DNA of 30,117 nucleotides from a virus. Every line of letters begins with the position of its first letter. Position 1 is the stretch's first letter. Position numbers and translations under genes: made by a program. Where the stretch lies: the IMG/VR virus record IMGVR_UViG_3300047550_004491, positions 1-30,117 of that record; one strand, given 5' to 3'. The notes under the pieces are model-generated. The model made no database searches. It was not told the origin of the DNA and saw nothing but the letters and a program-made list of their open reading frames with translations. Below are positions 29,832 through 30,117 of this stretch, one piece after another.

Positions 29832-30117
29832 ACTTATAAATTTTAAAAAACTTACGAAAGTATTCTCTTGGAATCAAGAATCCTTTTGTCATTGAATCAG
29901 AATCACCAACATTGTCTTTAACATCGAATGGATGTGTTTCAACAATCTCTCTTAAGATTCTTGTTTCAATCATCCATACTTCATTCATTCTTTTGAGAAT
30001 GTGAATCCAGTAATCTGCTTTTGTTGTCATTATTCCACTTTGTTTTCCCCTGCATTCATATTCAATGAAAATGGTTCCATATAGATCTGGTTCAATAGTT
30101 ATATTCCTGTAATGAAT
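29824..30117 (-). CDS. Partial PD-(D/E)XK nuclease-like protein, cut by the window edge
   Basis: The frame is open to the right end of the window. An internal ATG at 30030 would give 68 residues, but the sequence upstream (NITIEPDLYGTIFIEYECRG, then KQSGI) is protein-like and joins TTKADYWIHILK in frame. IFIEYE-RGK-SGI-TTKADYW is the core of a phage family I associate with PD-(D/E)XK-fold nuclease-like proteins, where IEYE carries the acidic residue. The 5' part with the rest of the active site lies outside the window. Function as a phage DNA-metabolism nuclease is inferred. If the real start is 30030, this part would be a short unknown protein. Confidence 0.55.
   Translation of the reverse strand: MHYRNITIEPDLYGTIFIEYECRGKQSGIMTTKADYWIHILKRMNEVWMIETRILREIVETHPFDVKDNVGDSDSMTKGFLIPREYFRKFFKIYKYE

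Overview
The window is part of a tailed double-stranded DNA phage (or prophage) genome, almost certainly one that infects a member of the Bacteroidota. The evidence is: a PBSX-like large terminase, a portal, a major capsid protein, a fused prohead protease and a tape measure protein; low GC content; start codons preceded by A-rich leaders with hardly any Shine-Dalgarno sequence; and small-gene promoters that match the Bacteroidota -7 consensus TAnnTTTG. The tape measure protein and the tail-completion-like and neck-like proteins suggest a long-tailed siphovirus. I see no integrase, tRNA, CRISPR array or insertion sequence.

Left part (about 1-3100). One plus-strand zinc-ribbon gene (133-528) converges on a minus-strand secreted-protein gene (576-1136), with a strong hairpin terminator between them. 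Rightwards lies a string of short minus-strand genes (1197-3030), mostly of unknown function. They appear to be split into small transcription units: three near-identical TAACTTTG elements and two TTAGCAA variants sit just upstream of start codons, some of them inside the end of the preceding gene, and there is an internal terminator at 2341-2375.

Main operon (29244 down to 3223, all on the minus strand). It starts at a promoter-like region (29263-29291) and ends at a perfect intrinsic terminator (3091-3129). In transcription order it encodes: a winged-helix protein, a sigma-like protein, a small Cys protein, the small terminase, an unknown protein, a small basic protein, the large terminase, a tail-chaperone-like protein made by an apparent -1 frameshift, a large appendage protein with a duplicated tail-completion-like domain, a fibre-like protein, an HK97-gp10-like neck protein, two large tail-tip proteins, a Cys-rich repeat protein, a small acidic protein, the tape measure, a minor-head/prohead-protease fusion, a scaffold-like protein, the major capsid protein, a tail-tube-like protein, a fibre with a long TNTPT repeat, a small companion, the portal, a connector, a membrane coiled-coil protein and a HAD-phosphatase fusion. 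This order (terminase, tail, tape measure, capsid, portal) is unlike the usual terminase-portal-capsid-tail order.

Right edge (29351-30117). Three overlapping minus-strand genes, the last cut by the window end, are closed off from the main operon by a terminator at 29318-29348.

The most notable features are: (1) a T10 slippery run at which a -1 shift joins two protein-like frames, with the shifted stop overlapping the next start as ATGA; (2) Thr/Pro/Asn/Ser repeats of one style in four different virion proteins; (3) a doubled tail-completion-like domain inside an appendage protein; (4) phage-encoded transcription regulators at the head of the late operon, together with two distinct promoter classes.
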